A stretch of 64,000 nucleotides of DNA from Lineus longissimus (taxonomy: Eukaryota; Nemertea; Pilidiophora; Heteronemertea; Lineidae), in assembly GCF_910592395.1 (NCBI RefSeq), contig NC_088313.1, positions 2,360,501-2,424,500 of the forward strand, written 5' to 3'. Position numbers and translations under genes: made by a program. Within the stretch, counting starts at the first letter, position 1; every line of letters begins with the position of its first letter. Under the pieces are notes generated by a model. That model saw only the letters and a program-made list of their open reading frames with translations. It had not been told where the DNA came from and made no database searches. This document shows, one piece after another, positions 35,213 to 47,524 of this stretch.

Positions 35213-38200
35213 GGGAAGGCAGACGTCCTCCACATACAACCTACTAGTACTATATAAAATTGATTCTTTCAGGAGAAGGGAGAAAAAACTTACCTTGTAC
35301 AAAATAATCTACATTAAAAAAATTAGAAATACTTTTTTCTCTACCACAGAACATTGTCAAGTGCTCCTACCCACAAGACATGCACTTTGAGGTTTTCTCT
35401 CGACTTAACCACAAACTAAATCCGCTATTTCTTTGTCACTCGTCACCTTTTTAATCGACGGTGATCTTCTTGAACAAGCGTGTAACAGGAGACTAGCACC
35501 TGGGGATGACATTCAGGGAGACAAACGAAAATAGGTTTTCTAACGCGGCGATCGATTTCACTTCACATTTAAGGATGGGTACTACCTTGCACTACATGTT
35601 GGCGGAGTCAGATCGTGACTCTGGAGCACACCGAAAGATTTTTTCTCTCTTCTCTTTTTTCATTGAGGCAACACCTGTAATACAGCGCTGTCTATGGAAA
35701 TCAATAACAAGGCGGTTTATACCAAAGCCTTCGTGACAAGGCATTGACCTGCTCAATTTTCACCTAACCCCACTCAATCTATGGCCAGGGGCCAAGGTGT
35801 ATGCTACATGACTTTGCATCCATCCTCCAAGAAGTTCAATAAGGGTGAAAATTTCTCCTCTAAGTAGACGGATAGATACTGTAGACCGCATTAGGTTCGC
35901 GACACCAAAAGTCTGCAAATTTTGTCGTTTTTCATTTGGCGTAAACTGATTCAAGGGCTTGGAAAGCTCAGCTACTCAAATCAGGATCTATTTACCCAGA
36001 ACCAGAGAAACCTTGTCTCAAGCTTCCAGACATAAGGTCTACATGACTGAGCATCACCAGCCTAGTATTCAGGCCGAGTTTCTCAACCAGTCAGAGGAAG
36101 AAACTCATATCATGTTGAACAGAGGAGCCTAATTTGACCCTCAGGGCCAGATTGAGAACTAACACGGAGGACCAGTGGTGCGGAAAGCTTCCACAAGAGT
36201 GTACAATCGCTCCCAGGCATGCCATGCATATTGTAATCAGAAAACAAAACATACTCCCAAGTGTCGACTTGGCGTTAGTGCCTTCCATGTTACAGAAACA
36301 ATTGAGATCACTATGGAAACACTCCCGGGCAAATTGACTCAACGAAAAACAAAGTTTTCTAAAGTCTTTATAACCTTTTGAATCTTCCTTATAACATGTT
36401 AAATGAAATCAAAAGTAAAGCACTCGGTGAAAGCCTTGCAAGGGAAATTGAAGACGTTGAGAGTTAAGTCAATTTGGAGTCATCCCTGTTTGCGTAAGAC
36501 GTGATGTTCGAGTTGATTGTAAATTTTAAGGGTGCGGATTCTGATAGGCTAGCAACTGTTGCTACTGGCAACCTCTGTAAACGTTGCCATGGCCTAGTTT
36601 AAGTTACTTTTAACCATTCCAGATAAAATCAAGGGTTGATAAATAAAGTTGATAATCGCATTACGTCCCGAGATTTGTCTGGTCTTCTTGGCAGAAAGTA
36701 AACAAGGAGCCCTTTGACTACGCTTGCCAAATGAAGAACGCAAGTATTGACAACAAATTATCGGCCGTTACCGTTACTTCTAAAAAGTATCGCCTCTCAA
36801 AAAAAGACTTTCAAGTTTGGTCTCATGACCATGAAAATTAGGCGGTCGGGTTTGCCTGACTCATGTCACTTTATCAAAATGAGGGAGATCAAGAGTTGAA
36901 CTGATTCAACATTAACTCTGAGAGGTACTAAACTGCTACTCTGTCAATTGTACCAAGACACCAAAAGCACTGGCACAAAGTACCGATCCCACCACCTACT
37001 TATACACACACTGATATCTTCAAGGGAATTCATTTTGCCAGTGAAGCGAACACATGTTCTAGTTTGAGTGTCGTCATCCAATCAAGACTACACCTCACAT
37101 CATCCAGATTACAAGCCTCCATCTTGTAAGAGTCTAGCATGCGCAAAAAACTAAGCCCAGGTGTGCTCAGGCATAATGTAATCATGATCGAAAGGACTTT
37201 CAACGATCAGATACTTTAAAATCATTCTAACTAGGTGGTGCACATAATAACAAGGCATGGATTCTGGCAATCTTAAAACACTCCTGTCGCCACGTAAAAA
37301 GCGCACTACTTGAAAGATGAGCGGCAAAAATTCTAACGACTATTGCAGTTTTTCGAAACGGTGAATTATGTTATTTTTTAAAGATGGTTGACATTTCTGA
37401 GCATCGTTTTACAACTGCCCTTGGCATATCACACAGGATTTTAATTTCGTAATTGCAACTATTTTCGCGGTTGTCGATGTCTACCGTCATCAGTGGATTT
37501 ATTGGATCTTCTCTGTCGAATGCGATATCTCGTGAAAATGTTTTTATTGTTGTAATTTTGGTTTGGTGTAAGTTGCATAATTCGATACCCTTTTTTAGGT
37601 AAGGATTTCAATGATTAGGGGCAATCCACAGCCGAGGTGGATTATTCATATTGGTCAAATTATTGTAGAAAGACAAAGTAAGCTATCAAAGACCACATCT
37701 TCCAATCAGTCATTTCCTAGCTTATCACATAAGTCTGAAAACTACGTGTAACCCTCTGTGACCGCACTGATTAGAGGACACCAGTTTCCAAGGATTACCA
37801 TACTCGATGGGCTGATTTGATCAGAATTAGCAACCAAGGAAACAGACTCATCGAACCATTAGTGTTCCCAAGGAGGGGAAGTGGATATCTGATCACTGAG
37901 GCCAGGTTTACATAGGATCGATTTAAGGTATAGAGCTGAGCAAGTACTGGAGCTATCTTCAATGTCTGAGCAGATTGCAAGAACGGCTCACCCAAAAAGC
38001 AGCCCCATCACACCATTTCGTGTTCCCGATTAGACCCCTGTTTTCCATCAGGCCCTCCAGATGTTTTGACAATATCAAAGTGATCTCAAGATATACCCCA
38101 AGGAGTTTCTTTCCAATACCAGATATCCGCACTAAAAAAGATGCTTCCCCTTATTGATAGACGATGCCTCCAACCTCATGGATATTCAAATGGAAGAGAC

Positions 38201-39229
38201 GTCCCATAAATTCATAGTACCGTACTTATACAGTTCATGCGTCATTTCACCTATGACCCTGCACCACTCAGGACATAACCCAACCCAACCTCTACTCTCC
38301 GGCCCTGTAACAGCTCCGATTGATATAAGGGCAAACGATACGAATTGAATATCTTAACCGAATTAAAATCTCACAAATAAAACGTTAAGTGCTTTATCGA
38401 TTGGAGTGGCGATATTGGAAAGAGCGCTCTACGTATTGTGAAAGCTGTCTATGGACTATCAGCAAGATTTTGATTGAGGGTTCTGTTTCGAATAGTCAAT
38501 AAATAATCAAATTAAATCAATTTTTCAAAATATTTTAATGATTCAGTAAAATTTAACTGATGGAGATATATGAAAAACTTTATGAGTTAAAGAAGTTGGA
38601 TTCATCAGACAAGAAATGCATGCTTAAATTCAAGAATCAACAATTATAAGAATGCATAGAAATATGATTGAAAAGAGTTTGCACAGTGCATTCCCCCCCC
38701 CCCCCCCCAAACAATTCAACTGGTTATCATATGCAAACTATTACCCCTCTGCCCTTCAAAGCAAAAAAGACAAAGCATGCCATCAGAAAAAAGACTGAAC
38801 ACTGGATTAAGATATCAAAACTTGTCAAGTTGACAAGAAATATGAAAATATGTAAAGCAACCCCAAAAACCTGCCTCCCCAATCACCTAGCGGTCCCAAA
38901 TGAGACAAAATTATGAAGGGAGAGCTAAGAATGCAGAAGCAATAACAATTATCGATCAGTGCATGACTTGACCATGACTAGGTACTGATACCAGATGCTA
39001 CCCCTCAATTTCATAACAAAATTTCAAACAAATCTCGATTTCATAGAAACTTCATCACAGCAACTTGATACCAAAGACATCAACGTTAAAACCCAAGAAA
39101 ATGCATGCTCGAGAAAATGGAAAATGGAAAATGTATAGAAAGAGAAAACATCTATTAGCTCGAACACCTGCAAAATCTATAGAGAAGAAAACGAGAATGA
39201 TTAGTTACTGTAACGATCTTACCGAAAAA
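35213..39229. other. Non-coding stretch with C16 run
   Basis: A possible 15-nt minus-strand microexon at 35294-35308 is treated in the findings. C16 lies at 38693-38708. Frames at 36.1-36.4 kb are open on both strands but chance-length. No repeat family recognised. Confidence 0.45.
38693..38708. repeat. Poly(C) run, C16
   Basis: Sixteen uninterrupted C residues followed by AAAC. Confidence 0.95.
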
Positions 39230-39339
39230 TGCATCAGCAATCACGGCTATTCTCTACTCTAATTGTAAACCCAGCAAGAGCCTCCGAGAATGATATATCA
39301 CCTACTTGTATATCACGACGTATAGATCCTCAGAATCTG

Positions 39340-39780
39340 CTATCAATAAGGACTCCTAAATGCCACACTCTCGCAAGAAATCCCCCGCACTACACAACTC
39401 ACGATGAGCGAACTCCCCACTGGTATGATCAATGACAAACGGGGAATCGAGAAAATCATTTCCACACACGGAGACACTCGGGAAATCATTTGATAAACGC
39501 ACACTCACGATCGCTGCCAACAAAACATTTTTACGAATCTCGAAATCTACATACCATATCGGGTCTCATGTTCTCTCTTGATGTTTTTGGTTGCACTTTC
39601 AATAACGTAGTGTAAGAACGTGATGCTACAGGACCCTTACATACACCGTGTTAGTGTGTGACTCGCTCTTCGATCACCTGACGACAGATCGCTCAGCGAT
39701 ATGAAAATTACCGGGATTTTCCCGCAGCCAATCGCTGAGGAGCTATTGGGAATCGACTTGGACATGTGCAATGCTAGTAT
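39340..39780. promoter_or_regulatory. CpG-dense patch with nested inverted repeats and a kappaB-like site
   Basis: By eye about 25 CpGs fall in roughly 400 bp, clearly more than in the flanks. At 39688-39700 ATCGCTCAGCGAT is an interrupted palindrome. CTCAGCGAT (39692-39700) and ATCGCTGAG (39731-39739) form a perfect 9-bp inverted repeat. Between the arms sits GGGATTTTCCC (39713-39723), which fits the NF-kappaB/Rel consensus GGGRNNYYCC. A CACCTG E-box lies just upstream. In animals with gene-body methylation, CpG-rich islands in a CpG-poor background often mark unmethylated promoters or enhancers. No transcript start is visible and the strand is unknown. Confidence 0.4.
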
Positions 39781-42612
39781 TCTCTATCATCGTCAAGCGT
39801 AAGACATGGGGATGAATACAAACTGCATGGATTGGTTATTATTTCCAGTTGCTCAGAGAAGGAAACATCAATACAACTGAACTCCACCTAAAGGCTGTCT
39901 AGTGTCTTCTCCGACATTTCTGAACAAATATTTCCTTCAGAAATCATTATTAAACCTCCCCGAGGTATTTAAGCCATCACACACAGCACCAAGTTGACTC
40001 AAAGTGCATTACAGCTTGGTGACTACTATTTTGGCTAACCGGTTTTCTGGTGCCCCCTCTTTCAGCTTGAATCCCTCAACAAGCCACTTATAGTTGGTAC
40101 GCCTTCTGTGTGGGCGTGACATCCTTGGATGTTTCGCTTGGAAGAGTACACCAGGAACAAAATAAGACCTCAAAGGAAAGTCAGTGCAAGCTTTTTGATC
40201 TGAAGTTTCAATTGTTCATGTCAGCAGACTTTTTCACCAACCCTTGAGATGTGATCTGCTACGGAGGAAGCAGTGTTTTCATCTCAAGGGTGATAAAGAT
40301 GAATCACCATCGCATCACCATTTTAATGACCTATTTCCTCTCATCAATCAGTTTGCACCGTAAAACGGTATTAACTGATTATTATATCAAGAGGGGGAGG
40401 CTTTTGAAATTCGAGCCATTTTGAAAACTTCATATTCTTTATAACTTTAACCCTTAGATCCCTAAAGGTCCTCTCTGACAATAGACAATACAGACCAAGA
40501 TAGGTGGAATTGCATACCCTAACTACCCACAAAAGACAAAGAGTTCTGACCAGGACTAAAACTTTTAACCCTATAGCAGCCTCACCATCACATGTTCTCC
40601 CAAGTTATATCAGCCTCACCCTATAACATGTTTTCTCAAGTTTCTGGGGACGATTGCGTAATCAATTTTGGAAAATGCAGGGGTTAAATGTGAAATCTGA
40701 TGACACTTCTACACACCCTGTGGTGGTTAGTAGCAGTTTAATCAAATGAAAACCCTCCCTACCCCCAGTGGTCCCTCGATTGAGATAGACCGGGATGATC
40801 ACTCGGCTCATATCAACGAACTGTCCATCAATCCACTGCGCCAAATAATGACCATACTAATTTTCCCGCGAGCCAATTATTGGTCTTCACTCATGACAGG
40901 CCATGATGGCTTCTCCTCCATGGCGCACTGGTCCCTGGTCACTGGCGCAGAAGTTTCATCAATGTTCAGATGGAATTATTACCAAGTCCTCCACAGGCCA
41001 ATTCTCCACCAGTGCCCTCAGCAATCAGGGTCTGGCGTGCCTGCACACACCCATGTAACACATCTCTAACAAACATGCCCTCCTCAGACCATCAACCTTG
41101 TGGGTAATTTAACAGAAGTGTCATCAGAGTTCAAAACAGGTTATTAATAAGACTCCAAAAACCAGTGACTGACCTAATGCTGATGACATAATTTTTTTTA
41201 TTTCTAAGCAACATCTCTATCCTAGAGTGAGTTTGTTTCCTATCTTGATGAACATAATAACCCAGTCAAGATACAGAGACACCACAAATTTTCATGAGTT
41301 TCACTCCGAGCATATTCTGACGTATTTAATGCAAATTGTACTAACTTCCATCAACAGACCACTTCACTTGAAAGTAAAACTCAGAAATGCAGAAAATTTT
41401 TAATTCTCTCAGAGACGGCTACAAATATCTCTCCTGAGGTCTTCCAATATCGAAACCCACTACAAAAATTCCTAAACACATCTTAATACTCATCACTTTC
41501 CAATTCAAATGGCATAAAAAATTCAACTCCAACAATTCTTGTATTGAGTTTTTGGACAGAAACTGTCACACACAAAGTATAGAGAACCACCTCAGGCACC
41601 TTTATTCTACTTTAAGAAATAATCCATCTCTCCCGCTTCATTGTAAAAAAAACATAACTCGCTAGAGATTTTTTATCAAATAACTCCTCGAAGGAAAGCT
41701 TAATGTATTAAAGAGATATCAAAATCCTACTTTGAATATGCAAAAATGTAAAATGTTATGAAGAACGTAAAATGAATCGAGTTGTGCCTGAAGGTTTTTA
41801 AGCCGTCTAAAACCCAACGTTTGCCCTTTAGAATCTAAAACATCACATCATCAAAGACTGCCTCGATTAGATTTGGTAATTAATGCAGCAATTACGAATA
41901 TTTCTTGAAGGCTTGAGCCAAAATGGAAACCTTTCAAGTTTATTTCTGGCAATACCTATCTAAAGCATACACAACTGTACACAGATGCACAGGAAGTCTG
42001 GTAAACTTGACATGAATCAGACCTAATTGAGTGAACATGAGGTGGTTTAGGGTGCAGCAGTTGAAATAAAGCGCACATTATCTTAAGGAAATTGTGTAGA
42101 AATAAATGATGTCATGTGCACTATATGCATTGTTTACTACATGTAAAGATAACTTTTATCAATTTGTCCTATGATGCCACAATGATCTATTCTGGAGAGG
42201 GAAAAACTTGAAGTCTGCTTTCAAAATTTACCAGGAGACATTATGCCTATTTCAAATTGGACCATATTTAGATGCTGAATAAGAGGGTTCAAATGTAATT
42301 TTTTGGTGAATTAGAGTTGGAATTGGAAGAAACTTCAACTACTAACAAAGTTTAAAACTCTTCAAGGAATAGAAATAATCTTGATAAAAAGAGGCACCAA
42401 ACACTATTGGATGCAAAAAGATCTGCTCAAGCAACTGTAGCAAAATAACCACTTTAGTCAAATTTGCAATGATTGGTAAAACCTGAAATGGAATTTCAAT
42501 TTCAATGGCCATTTCTCATGAAGACTGCTCCATTCGCCTTCACAGGTCGAAGTTTATTGATTCTTAGGGGTCGTTGGTAAAATGGATTTTTAAGACGTTT
42601 GAACTTTCTTAC
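39781..42612. other. Non-coding stretch
   Basis: Contains the 34-bp tandem at 40577-40644 and an AT-rich block (41.1-42.5 kb) with stops in all frames. A 107-codon frame at 40746-41069 (plus) is at chance length. Confidence 0.5.
40577..40644. repeat. 34-bp tandem, two copies
   Basis: CAGCCTCACCATCACATGTT then CTCCCAAGTTATAT is followed by CAGCCTCACCCTATAACATG then TTTTCTCAAGTTTC. Confidence 0.85.
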
Positions 42613-42726
42613 GTGTCCTTTGAGGTTTGGCGGGATAGATGAGGCCAGCATTAGGACAGCCACAGTGGAGTCTAAAGCCATTAACCTTGAGCCAGAACTA
42701 ATTTTCTCTCCGGTGTCTTCTTCGAT
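42613..42726 (-). CDS. Candidate 38-codon symmetric exon, unknown product
   Basis: On the minus strand CAGGTCATTGCAG is followed by exactly 38 open codons and the donor CAC/GTAAGA. This makes a 114-nt exon that starts and ends on codon boundaries. The product reads IEEDTGEKISSGSRLMALDS then TVAVLMLASSIPPNLKGH: an acidic start followed by a hydrophobic stretch and PPNL. GC content is higher than in neighbouring sequence. The plus strand is also open here, which is a reason for doubt. No family recognised. Confidence 0.28.
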
Positions 42727-44806
42727 CTGCAATGACCTGGTTTTACTAGAGTGTTTTCCCACTTTGGTTGATTATTTGGTATTTTACTGGCTGATGGGCT
42801 GGCGTCTTTCGATACCTCCACTCCTGCGCCATGTTTCGGTCATCTCGCTCGACCAGTTAAGAGATGTGCTCCCCCAATGAACGATGATGGACAACACGAC
42901 AGACTCAACAGTACTGTAGGTGAGTTATCCATTTGATAACCAGTTCAAGGTATCAGGAAAAACATGCCTAGTTCTTCAAAGGAGCTGCCTAGAAACCTTT
43001 TACTACATGTCCAGAACACTGACAGCATATTCCTGACTAAACGGAAGAGGACCATTGACCTGCCACAGAGCAGGAGAAACAGTCATTTCCGAAAGAAATG
43101 TATGTCCACATCCAGGCAGAAACTTGAGAAATCTGCTCATATTGCGGCCACCCACAAAAAATTATTAAGCCAGCAGCAACGAGTCTCTTTGCTTTTTTCC
43201 TCGACTATCTAATAATGTATCCAGGAAAAAGAATTCTTGCAGCAACTGACCCGCAGTTCACAAGGAAGTTGAGGGGGCTGATAGACAGTAGAGAGCAGGA
43301 GACAATGATGGTACCAATGAGTATTGATTTATGAAGCATCCTAACAAATCCCCTAAAGTATATGGCATCAGCCAAGCTCAAAGGTGTTCTCCAATTCTGC
43401 TTTTTTCCCATATATCTTGTGATCAACAGGAAGACAGGTCACTGACCACCACTTCACTAGAGGAAAATCCCATTTGGTAACCGAGAAGAGACGGATTGAC
43501 AAAGGACTGGCAGCTTTCAATAGCTCAAGACAACGACATGATTGACTGTAATGACCACCCACATAAGTGGTACGGGAGTGGGAGTAATGGAGCTACACTG
43601 GTGACCCTCACCACGAATGCAACCATTCCTAATAAACTGAGACGGAAGGGCAAGGGGCGGATTCGTTTTGAATCACGTCGTGCCATTAACCTCTATCGAG
43701 GCAGAACCTATTTGGTAAAAAGGAAGGAACTGAGACAGCTTTATCTTCCATTACTTGTGAGCCATTCAGTTAAGACAGGAATCCGTGATTGCTACTTTCA
43801 TACGACAGTGCTGCAATAGGGTGTTGTCTGTTTAATTTTTAGTCACCGTCAGTCGCTCGAGGGCTGCACTTGTGACTGAATGTCTGAATGTTTACTTGCA
43901 GAATGCATCAACGCAAGCTCCGTTTTAAGTGAATAGCATGCCAAAATCCCAATGGGGAGACATCGTTTTAACATTGAGTCAACAAGCGACAGCAATGTTT
44001 AAACACTGGTGATGCATACTCTTTTGTTTCTTGTACATTGTTAAATTTTCGAACATTGCCAGTAGGCAAGGCAGTTGCTTGTCAGTTTCATTACTTCTTA
44101 TTGCAAAAAGGGCGGCAAACCAACCAGAAAAACCGGAAACTTTTTTAAGGCGGTGCAAAGACCCAGGTGCCATGTTACTTCATTAGTGGCTGCCTAATGT
44201 TGCTGAAGCCTCGCGACAAGCCAGCCACCTGCCTCAGCCAGAAATGGAACGGTTCTGGAATAACACGTAAAGTTCCGGAATAATGTGTAATGTGAAGGCA
44301 TAGAGTTTATGGAGAAGCACAGAAGTAGAATCCAATGGGCCATTACACTGTAATGACTGTGTATAAGATTGCGTTGCTGCTGGCAGGTCTGCTATAAACT
44401 CGGTCTGTTTCAATTTCCTATTTGATGACAATTTGCTGACCATCACCGTGGATAGATGAGTTTTTTGCTGCCTGGAAATGGCAAAAATAAGATAATTCTT
44501 TGTGCAAAACATAAGTTTTTTTAGGCAGTCATCGACTCAAATTGAGGCTTTATAAGTTGAGCATTTGTCAGTGGAAGAACTCGACAAATGACTGAAAATA
44601 AAAAAATTCGATCAATAACAGTTATGACCTTCATTGCCACTATTCACGAGGTTTTGAGGTTTTTTTTCTAGTGACAGGCTCATCTATGGCTGAACCCGCG
44701 GTAATCACAACACCACTATGTCCTTGCATAAAGAAGTCCTGACAGGCTCCGATGGATTTTCTGTCTAAACTCAAATTGCCGCACTATTTACGGCAGAGAG
44801 TTCAAC
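42727..44806. other. Stretch without a clear gene
   Basis: At 42900-42906 (plus) a TAG/GTGAGTT donor-like site follows a short frame starting ATGAACGATGATGGACAAC, a possible first coding exon but very short. The 107-codon frame at 43496-43819 (plus) and the 92-codon frame at 44234-44512 (minus, led by GCCATTTCCAG) are unassigned and near chance length. Confidence 0.4.
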
Positions 44807-45289
44807 ATGTCACAGAATATCGACAAGGATGGCATGTGCAATTTCGCAAATGCAACAACAACATGCACAGACTTTTTCAAAAAATCTATGCGCAAATGCC
44901 ATCCGTTATTACACCGTGGCCCTGTGCACCCCGTTCAGTTTCATGGAAGATTTATTGTGAAGTATCACACATTCCCTGATTTAATTCACATCCGTCGACA
45001 ATTTACTGCAAGCAAGTTCAAGAAGCCACGAGTGGAAGGGGGTGGCGAGAATGCCGATGAGATATTACGCCGTGCTGATGTAAACCTAAGATCAATTGAT
45101 CTCGTCAAGGAATGCCTAACACGCGAGTATGAACAGTGCATAATCATGGTCACGGAATACATGGATTGGGAGGACTTGGTAGTGCAAGGGATAGGTGTAG
45201 ACCCGGAGTGCGAGGGAGAGTTGGTTCTTTGCAATCTATTTTATCTCTGTTATCAAGACAGGACATCAGCCCATATACTACATCCTTGA
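44807..45289 (+). CDS. Candidate coding segment of 160 codons, unknown product
   Basis: ATG-initiated open frame of 160 codons, longer than chance easily explains here, with locally raised GC. The N-terminal part is Cys/Lys-rich (CTDFFKKSMRKCHPLL), then a basic stretch (FTASKFKKPRVEGGG). An acidic, helical C-terminal half follows: ENADEILRRADVNLRSIDLV, KECLTREYEQCIIMVTEYMD and WEDLVVQGIGVDPECEGEL. No signal peptide or membrane segment is evident, and I recognise no domain. The downstream segment at 45320, behind an acceptor, could be its next exon; a weak donor (ATAG/GTGTAG) near 45195 would allow the join. The reverse strand is also open for 82 codons over part of it. Confidence 0.38.
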   Translation: MSQNIDKDGMCNFANATTTCTDFFKKSMRKCHPLLHRGPVHPVQFHGRFIVKYHTFPDLIHIRRQFTASKFKKPRVEGGGENADEILRRADVNLRSIDLVKECLTREYEQCIIMVTEYMDWEDLVVQGIGVDPECEGELVLCNLFYLCYQDRTSAHILHP

Positions 45290-45319
45290 AACAGGCACTT
45301 CGCTTTTACGATTTTGCAG

Positions 45320-45499
45320 GCAAGAGTACCTGGACCTAACGCAGAGTGGGAGGCAGTAACTTGCCTCAACATAGTCTTCAGTAGAACTATGGTCGCTCTC
45401 TCAGATACCAAACCAAATTTCTACTTGGCTAATATTTATACATGTTGTCTTCTGCAACTGTTTCCTACTTCACCTGCTCACCAGTTCATCCCAGCATAA
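45320..45499 (+). CDS. Candidate exon following the 44.8-kb segment, unknown product
   Basis: A pyrimidine-containing acceptor (CGCTTTTACGATTTTGCAG, ending at 45319) precedes a frame open for 59 codons to a stop. It encodes ARVPGPNAEWEAVTCLNIVF followed by SRTMVALSDTKPNFYLANIY and a Cys-Cys-Leu-Leu patch. Position, strand and acceptor suggest a terminal exon of the same hypothetical gene as 44807-45289. Length alone is within chance. Confidence 0.22.
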   Translation, partial: ARVPGPNAEWEAVTCLNIVFSRTMVALSDTKPNFYLANIYTCCLLQLFPTSPAHQFIPA

Positions 45500-46048
45500 C
45501 CCAACCCGCTGTGCTATTTTTCAAATATTGAATGTTTTTCGTGCTGTCTGGAAATATTCGATCAGACTTTTTACAATGAGAGAATGTGGGCAAATAACCT
45601 ACGCCGTCCAATAGAAATGCTATACCCGAGTCCTCGCTTTTTCACAGGAAATGGAGACTTGCCTCACATATCTGACACATTTGACAGGGATATCGATATT
45701 ACCCCGGATTTGATGCTGTAGCAGGTACTATCAACTGGATGCGTGACCTTTACAGCCATATCACAGCTTATTACATATTTTATCGCACCATGCCAAAGTT
45801 TTAACTACACCCGTGAACTTTTTGATGAGCTCACTCCATATTTCATCTCAGCATGGATTTTATGCCAAAGTTTTTTATTGGACGCCTACCTTTTCCATCC
45901 CAGTCTGATCCACACCAATATTTCTTTTTGGAATATTCATTGAGTTACTGTAGCATATCACTAATATTCATTTTATACCAGCATTGATTTGATGTTGTCC
46001 GTCCTTTCTGACCATCTGAGGCCAATTGATTGATTGACCAAATGAAAC
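45500..46048. other. Non-coding stretch
   Basis: Repeated ATGCCAAAGTTTT words near 45790 and 45860 hint at an old duplication. Nothing else. Confidence 0.45.
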
Positions 46049-46162
46049 GGTAGAGTGACTGGAAATCCTTTTTACACCTTATTCCAATGATTTTTAATTG
46101 ATAACGGTAGAGTGATTGGAAATCCTTTTTACACCTTATTCCAATGATTTTTAATTGATAAC
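46049..46162. repeat. 57-bp tandem duplication, recent
   Basis: Two head-to-tail copies starting GGTAGAGTGA at 46049 and 46106, differing by a single C/T. Near identity indicates a recent event, or possibly an assembly artefact. Confidence 0.97.
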
Positions 46163-46301
46163 TCCATTGGAATATCATTCAATAACCCAAGGCTAGTCAT
46201 ATGAAAAACAATCCAATTCAAATCTTATCCTAAGTCACATTTTGACAATCTTAATTCAAAGATTTGACGAGTTAACAATTTGCAAAATTTGGAAAAAACA
46301 C

Positions 46302-46566
46302 CTGAAGGGTTAATATCTCTTGTAATGCAAGCCAATGATCCATGTGATCTCCAAACCAGTTTATCAACTGCGGATCAGCGAATATAAACTTCAAATGATC
46401 TTGGTACGGTTCAACCCTTTTACCTCCAGCAGATGTGAGTGAGCGATAGGATTCCCCTGACACGAAAAACCTCCAGGGAACGAATGGGGAACGCCGAGTA
46501 TACGACTGATGAATTTCTCTGGCAGCGTTTAATCCAGAGTCATTTCTGTACCATACGTTTGATCCT
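46302..46566 (-). CDS. Candidate 265-nt exon, unknown product
   Basis: On the minus strand AAAACAG is followed by one base and 88 open codons ending at CAG/GTGTTT. The peptide looks like folded-protein sequence: NVWYRNDSGLNAAREIHQSY, SPFVPWRFFVSGESYRSLTS, GGKRVEPYQDHLKFIFADPQ and LINWFGDHMDHWLALQEIL, rich in Trp and aromatics. No family is recognised. The acceptor lacks a good pyrimidine tract and the donor is weak, so the case rests on the composition of the frame. Minus-strand candidates at 47773-47834 and 47038-47256 could belong to the same transcript. Confidence 0.28.
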
Positions 46567-46677
46567 CTGTTTTGCACTCGTAGCAATTTATCAAGTTGAG
46601 TTATGGCTTTCTGGATGAATTGTGAAGAACTGTGAGTTTAATCTTGGCGGAACACAGGCAATATTGACCAGATGTTA

Positions 46678-47040
46678 AATTTGGAACATGTTGCGGAAAT
46701 TCTCACTTGTTCTCTTGGAGAAGAAGCTTTGTTCTGACTCTTCTCTGAAATATGGCTTTCTTAAGGGAATTTAGACCACACAGAAGTGTATCAAAGGTTA
46801 CAAGGACATCAGATTTATCAGTGCCAGCACCAACTGAAGATTCTCGAAATTGAGTTGTATCAAAAGGTACCAACAACATTCATGGATTCATCATCTAGGG
46901 GGGAAAATTTGGACCATGTTACAGAAATTTTTGTTTTTGCTGTGAAACACTATAGCATTGTTCAGGGAATGAGAAAGTTGTACTAAGGCATCTGATTTTT
47001 CAGCAAAGCACGAACTGTAAGAAGTCGCTATAAGATGTCA
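46678..47040. repeat. Diverged tandem repeat, about 200-230-bp period
   Basis: AATTTGGAACATGTTGCGGA near 46678 matches AATTTGGACCATGTTACAGA near 46906. ACATCAGATTTATCAG with GCACCAACTG matches GCATCTGATTTTTCAG with GCACGAACTG. Confidence 0.7.
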
Positions 47041-47391
47041 GCCTGAAAAATCTGCCCTTTTAATTTGCAGTGCGGCAGCAACTAGCCTTTGACTATCTGC
47101 AATATTTGGTACTCGATCAATCACAGAACACCCAACTGCCCACAGATGATATCCCACTTTTCCTCTTTTTTTAAACATTTGTAACCACAGTAACATCCAA
47201 AATCCCTTAAGCTGCATGTCAGCAGGATGTAGTGAACCTCCAACATCGACTATCACTAGAATCGCAATTAAGGAAGCAAGGCTAAAAAATTATTTTATAG
47301 GCAAGGAACAACACGTAATGTGCATCAAGTCAGAATGATAAAGGGCAATTGGAAATTGGAAATTTTTGCTATAATCTTTTTTAAAATCCTG

Positions 47392-47524
47392 ACAGGAGAA
47401 GTAGGCAGATGCTTTATAATGCATCTTGTCACAGGGACAAAAAGAAGCAGCTGTGAGGTTTGAACTCATCACCCACTGGTAGCCTTCTGTTACACTAATC
47501 ACTACACCACCAGACCACTTAAAG
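47392..47524 (-). mobile_element. tRNA-derived SINE (minus orientation)
   Basis: On the minus strand GGTCTGGTGGTGTAGTGATT (A-box region, about 47498-47517) is followed by GCTACCAGTGGGTGATGAG and a B box GAGTTCAAACCTC (47455-47467). The body reads TTCTTTTTGTCCCTGTGACA then AGATGCATTATAAAG. This resembles SINE bodies carrying a CCTTGGACAAGACACTTTAT-like block. The copy is degraded. It is not a functional tRNA because the stems do not close. Confidence 0.75.
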
